From Epiperipatus broadwayi (lineage: Eukaryota > Onychophora > Udeonychophora > Euonychophora > Peripatidae): 64,000 bases of DNA. The notes beneath the pieces were generated by a model. The model saw only the letters and a program-made list of their open reading frames with translations, had not been told where the DNA came from and did not search any database. How positions within the stretch are numbered: the stretch's first letter is position 1; every line of letters begins with the position of its first letter. The stretch covers positions 808,001-872,000 of the forward strand of contig JAQFVV010012530.1 in assembly GCA_028023455.1 (NCBI GenBank). Reading direction: 5' to 3'. The translations under genes and the position numbers were made by a program. Of this stretch, positions 59,530 through 64,000 are shown in pieces.

Positions 59530-59698
59530 ATAGAGGCAAAACTGTTCACACAATAGTACTACCCAGTGCAGAGTAATCAATGGATGCAAGAAGGTTTGTG
59601 CATAAAATTCCTATCTAGGGTCTACTCATTCAATATCCCCAGACTAGTTTCTCCCAAGTAGCTTTCATCAGTAAAGAGGTTTAGATCTGAAATCAGCT
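59530..59698. mobile_element. fragment of the 36-kb foldback family
   Basis: Matches the left arm (GAGTAATCAATGGATGCAAG, TTTGTGCATAAAATTCCTAT, GCTTTCATCAGTAAAGAGG). It stops abruptly at about 59,698, exactly where the truncated LINE at 59,699 begins, so the LINE probably landed inside it. On its left it adjoins an RTE fragment. Confidence 0.7.
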
Positions 59699-61020
59699 AT
59701 TTTTTTTTGCGGATGATATCTTTTTGTGTGCAGAGAGAAGAGAAGATGTGGAAATTATGTTGAGGACATGTGCAAGGGTGGGTAAAGAGATGGGGATTAA
59801 ATTTAGTGAAGAAAAATCAAATATAATGATGGTTAATACTGGGGAAAGAGAAGATATAGAATTTTTATTGGGGGATATAAAGTTAAGTGTGGTGGATAGA
59901 TATAGGTATTTGGGAATCATCTTATGTAATCAGAAAAATTGCTTGGATGAATTGAAGAAAAAATTGGTAAATGAAGCAAAGAAAGGGTTTAGTAAAGAAA
60001 GTAACAGTATTTTCATATAATAAATATGATGTAACTAGAATTGTATGGAAGGGAGTTGTAGTAGCAGGGTTAACATATGGTAATGATGCATTATGTGTTA
60101 GTAAAAGGGTTTTAGATTATTTAGAGAGAGAACAAAGGGAAGTAGGAAGACATGCATTAGATGCAGAGATGTGGACAGCAAAGGAGGCAATTCAAGAAGA
60201 AATGGGATGGTCAAGTGTTTATATGAGAGATGCAAAAATTAAAATGAAAATGTTTGGTAGGTTGCAGTTTATGGATAGTAAAAGAATAGCCAAAATAGTG
60301 TTTAATTGGGTTATGAGTAAAGGGCAGGTAACAAGATGGGTGAGAAAGGTAATGCGGTATGCAAAAGATTTGAATAAAGAATTTATATCAGTATACTTGT
60401 ATAAAAGATTGGATGATTGTGTTAGGAGGATTGTTGAGTGTTATAATGGTAAGGAATGGAATAAAAGAATAGAAGCATTAATAAAAAATAGGGAGTTGGA
60501 GAGATGGAGAACTAGTATGGAGGGTAAGAAGAGTTTAAATATATATAGAAGTAAACGGAATATTGGATGCGAATTAATTTATAATAATAGTAAGGAAAGT
60601 AGTTTATTCTTTAAGGCTCGAACGGGATCTTTAGCAATGTAAAACTATGGATGATTTAGTGTGCAAATTGTGTAAGGAAGGTATAGAAAATATTAGGCAT
60701 CTGTTGATTGAATGTAAATGCTTGAAAGCAGAAAGGGTATAGATAATGAAGTTATGGGAGAATAGGTATGAACAAAATGACTATACAGAAAGTGAGTTAT
60801 TGGTTTTTATGCTGGGTTTGCGAAAAGATAAGGAGGATTTAGATATAAAGGCCATAGAGTTGACAAAGATTATGTTGTGGAAATGGGATGGGGCAGAATA
60901 TGGGAAGACTTAGAGTGGGGAATGGAAAATAAAGTGGCTAACAGGTTTATCTGGGCATAATTGCTGAGATATTCTTGACTTCATTTAAGGAGAAGCCAAA
61001 ATTCATCACATCACATATAG
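59699..61020 (+). mobile_element. 5'-truncated LINE, second family, copy A
   Basis: Starts within RT just before motif C (degenerate GCGGATGATATC for ADDI near 59,710) and runs through the thumb and C-terminal domain to a 3' end with ATCACATCACAT-like sequence (about 61,002-61,016). Segments 59,724-60,020 and 59,971-60,642 are two frames of one gene separated by a frameshift near 59,990. Recognisable parts: CAERREDVEIMLRTCARVGK, YRYLGIILCNQKN, then GVVVAGLTYGNDALCVSKR and KARTGSLA, followed out of frame by a C-x2-C...H...C knuckle (CKLCKEG...IRHLLIECKCL) at about 60,661-60,722. 5'-truncation is usual for LINEs. The clade is not assigned. It is inserted in a foldback fragment. Confidence 0.8.
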
Positions 61021-61033
61021 AATCAGTTAAAGT

Positions 61034-62515
61034 TAAAAATGGGGTTGGGACTAAGGCAAGGATGCCCTATGTCACCTATTTTGTTTGTGTTGTATTTGAG
61101 TGAAATGGAAAGAGCAATAGAAAGATTAGGAAGAGGGATAGAGATACCGTTAATAGGTAGTAAGGGAGTGATTTTGTCAGGTTTTGCAGATGATATATTT
61201 TTGTGTGCAGAAAGAAGAGAAGATATAGAAGTTATGCTGAGGACATGTGCAAGAGTGGGTAAAGAGATGGGGATTAAATTTAGTGAAGAAAAATAAAATA
61301 TAACGATGGTTAATACTGGGGAAAGAGAAGATGTAGAATTTTTATTGGGAGATATTAAGTTAAGTGTGGTGAATAGATATAGTTATTTGGGAATTATTTT
61401 AAGTAATCAAAAAAAATTATTTGGATGAATGGGAGAAAAAAATGATAAATGAAGCAAAGAAAAGAAAGGGATTTATTAAGAAATTAACAGTGTTTTCATA
61501 TAATAAATATGATGTAGCTAGAATTATATAGAAGGGAGTTGCAGTAGCAGGGTTAACATATGGTAATGATGCATTATGTGTTAGTAAAGGTGTATTAAAT
61601 TACTTAGACAAAGTTCAAAGGGAAGTAGGAAGACATGCATTGGATGCAGATGTATGGATGGCAAGGGAGGCAATTCAAGGAGAAATGGGATGGTCAAGTT
61701 TTCATATGAGATATGCAAAAAGTAAAATGAAAATGTTTGGTAGATTGCAATTTATGGATAATAAAAGAATAGCCAAAATAGTATTTAATTGGGTTATGAG
61801 TAAAGGGCAAGTAACAAGGTGGGTGAGAAAGGTAATGCGGTATGCAAAAGATTTGAATAAAGAATTTATATCGGTATATTTGTACAAAAGATGGGATGAT
61901 TGTGTTAGGAGGATTGTTGAGTGTTATAGTGGTAAGGAATGGGATGAAAGAATAGATTTATTAATAAAGAATAGGGAGTTAGAGAGATGGAGAACTAGTA
62001 TGGAGAGTAAAGAGAGTTTAAATATATATAGAAATAAACAGAATATTAGGTGTGAGTTAATATATGATAATAGTAAGGAAAGTAGTTTATTGTTTAAGGC
62101 TCGAACGGGATCTTTAGCAACAAGAGAATATACATATAAGTGGAAAAAATATTGGTGATTTAGTCTGTAAATTATGTAAGGAAGGAATAGAAAATATTAG
62201 GCATCTGTTAATTGAATATAAATGCTTGAAAACAGAAAGGGCAGATATAATGAAGTTAAGGAAGAATAAATATAAAAAAGGTGATTATACAGAAATTATT
62301 GGTTTTTATGCTGGGTTTGGGAAAAGATAAGGGGGATTTAGATATAAAGGCCATAGAGTTGACAAAGATTATGTTGTGGAAATGGGATGGAGCAGAATAT
62401 GGGAAAACTTAGATTGGGGAATGGGAAATAAAGCGGCTAACAAGTTTCTCTTGACATAATTGTTGAGAGATTCTTGACTCCATTTATGGAGAAGCTACAG
62501 TACATCACATCACAT
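61034..62515 (+). mobile_element. 5'-truncated LINE, second family, copy B
   Basis: A second, slightly longer copy directly after copy A in the same orientation. It begins in RT motif B (GLRQGCPMSPILFVLYLSEM at 61,043 on) and has an intact motif C, GFADDIFLCAERREDIE. A stop replaces Ser at about 61,294, a frameshift and a stop follow at 61,410-61,530, and then a 172-codon frame (61,640-62,158) covers the C-terminal domain including VRRIVECYSGKEWDERID and KARTGSLATREYTYKWKKYW. The zinc knuckle is out of frame, and its first His-Cys end is altered (IEYKCL for IECKCL). The 3' end carries CATCACATCACATTA near 62,500. Copies A and B are about 90% identical by eye. Confidence 0.8.
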
Positions 62516-63844
62516 TACTCTCATTTACAGCATGTGTAAACATATGAAATGGTGATAATGTGAAATTAATGGCTTACCAAGTATTTAACACTGAGAATAT
62601 AAACCTGTTTATGGAACAAAAAAGCTAGATTTCCAAAGAATCATTTAAATGATCTTGTAAATAATGAGCACATTAGAATTTCATCTAAATTAATATTTGA
62701 AACTGTAAGCTGGCTTTATTAATATAAAAACAAAAATCGCCATTAATAAAAAGTTTTAGTCTTCTTGAGAAACAATACTTGATTTATTACTATATAACAA
62801 ACCAAAAGTTAGATAAAAGTGGTCATCTTTCATCTGCCAAAATAGATTTATATTGAAATAACAAAAGGTAGATGTTATTCACAAATTCATTTAAATGATT
62901 CTTTGGAAATTTAGTTTGTTAATTATTTTAGCAATGCATTTGTACTTGTTTTTTTACCTGAATAGGTTTATATTCTCAGGATTACATGTTTTGTGAGCCC
63001 TAAAATTATTTACATGCGTATTGAAATCATTAGAATTACATATTTATAACTGTAGAGGAACTCAAATAAAAGTCTTAAAGTATCAATATATTTATTTTTA
63101 AAATAAATTACTGATTTCATCTTTATGCATATATATGTTAATTGCGTACATGTATTTGATATAGAAATAATTAAAATTTTAATATAATTGTTAAAGTGAA
63201 ATGCTCTTCAAATTAAATGGTAGACTGGCAGATTTAAATGTTATAGTTATAATTATTATTAAGACAGATATATATGAATAAATTGAAAAAGTTTCTTTTA
63301 GTATTAAATCTATATAGATATGTTTTATATTCTACAAGATAGATTGTGTGAATTTAATAATCTTCCTACACATCTATTTATAGTCAATGGCTTTGATTAA
63401 TGAAGCTTTAAGGGTTCTTTTTCTAATGCAAGGAACTTAATTCTCAGCATGAAAGCCAGTCCAAGTCTTAATTTTTATAATCGTGCATTTCTTCAGTAAG
63501 TTAACCGTAAAACACACTATTGCCCTGAAATAATCTGATTTGTTCTACCTTTTATAAAAATTTTTCTAAAAAAAACATTATGCTCTGCAAATACAAATAT
63601 TTTTCTTGAATTATTTTCCATTATATTTATTTTGTTTTTATTTTTTTTGAATTTGTTTATTGTATAATCTGCCTTTTTATCTACTAATACAAAGCTGTTA
63701 ATATATATTTTTTTTACTTTAATTAAATTAAGAGAGTTTACCAAAAGAACATTTAATAAATATTTTAAAACAATTTTTCCTTTTTTGACTTGTTTGAGCA
63801 CATTATTTAAAGAAAATATTTAATTCAAAAGTTTATATATAAGC
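62516..63844. other. A/T-rich non-coding sequence
   Basis: Nothing recognised. The minus-strand frame 63,517-63,801 is Lys/Asn/Ile-rich and judged to be chance. Confidence 0.5.
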
Positions 63845-64000
63845 CACTAGACAAAACATGATCACCATTCCTTATGCTTACACAAGCTGTTTCCACATAA
63901 GGTTAAAGAATGATGGTCGTGTGATGTTTAGTGGTTAATACCAATTCTGCCCAATAGGATTATGAGAACCAAAGACATCAAAAAGTATGGATGCTGAACT
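63845..64000. mobile_element. foldback-family copy cut off by the window end
   Basis: Contains CTTATGCTTACACAAGCTGT, TGATGTTTAGTGGTTAATAC and AAAAAGTATGGATGCTGAAC, all present in the same order in the spacer and right arm at 36,290-36,470. The rest of the copy lies beyond base 64,000. Confidence 0.7.

Noticed and set aside
53816-64000. Search for the mRpS18B zinc-core exon (CPICRD-type motif)
   Set aside because: No plus-strand sequence with suitable Cys codons, phase and splice sites was found, so no third exon is reported.
1-64000. CRISPR arrays, bacterial operons or phage-like systems
   Set aside because: The window is animal-type DNA with spliced exons; the repeats are tandem duplications or transposons without regular spacers.

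Overview
This is animal nuclear DNA: very A+T rich (roughly three quarters or more by eye), without operons or long uninterrupted genes, with consensus GT/AG splice sites and many decayed transposable elements. The one host gene I can name has an N-terminal part that resembles arthropod mitochondrial ribosomal protein S18B, and the mobile elements (RTE-type LINEs, a Ty3-like LTR element, hAT and foldback MITEs) are typical of invertebrates. An arthropod is my best guess, not a demonstrated one.

Layout. Bases 1-32,400 contain no gene I can name. They hold one or two candidate minus-strand exons (7,270-7,362; possibly within 16,860-17,125), local tandem duplications, a hAT relic (15,643-16,607), at least three decayed LINEs and several unrelated palindromic (foldback) MITEs. 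Bases 32,400-34,211 stand out because CpG dinucleotides are retained; a CRE motif and an inverted CCAAT box lie here, and I read this as a promoter region. Exon 1 of the putative mRpS18B gene (34,212-34,355, phase 0) and exon 2 (53,578-53,815, phase 0 in, phase 1 out) are on the plus strand and flank a 19.2 kb intron. The remaining exons are not recognisable in the window and probably lie beyond 64,000.

The intron and downstream sequence are packed with nested mobile DNA. A ~0.9 kb foldback element (35,876-36,803) sits next to a Ty3-like LTR element on the minus strand (36,844-39,781). That element is flanked by a 5-bp direct repeat, keeps gag, zinc-knuckle and protease relics, and has lost RT/integrase and the end of its 5' LTR. 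RTE-type LINE copies lie at 45,459-47,410, 51,570-51,990, 54,125-56,950 and 59,430-59,525, all on the minus strand. Two 5'-truncated copies of a second LINE family lie head-to-tail at 59,699-61,020 and 61,034-62,515 (plus strand). Further pieces of the 36-kb foldback family recur at 50,725, 59,530 and 63,845.

Every transposon ORF examined carries stops, frameshifts or lost catalytic residues, so none looks autonomous. I found no tRNA or rRNA gene, no CRISPR array and no convincing new enzymatic system. The most unusual content is the density and variety of large palindromic elements, including one with a tRNA-like core inserted into a reverse-transcriptase gene.
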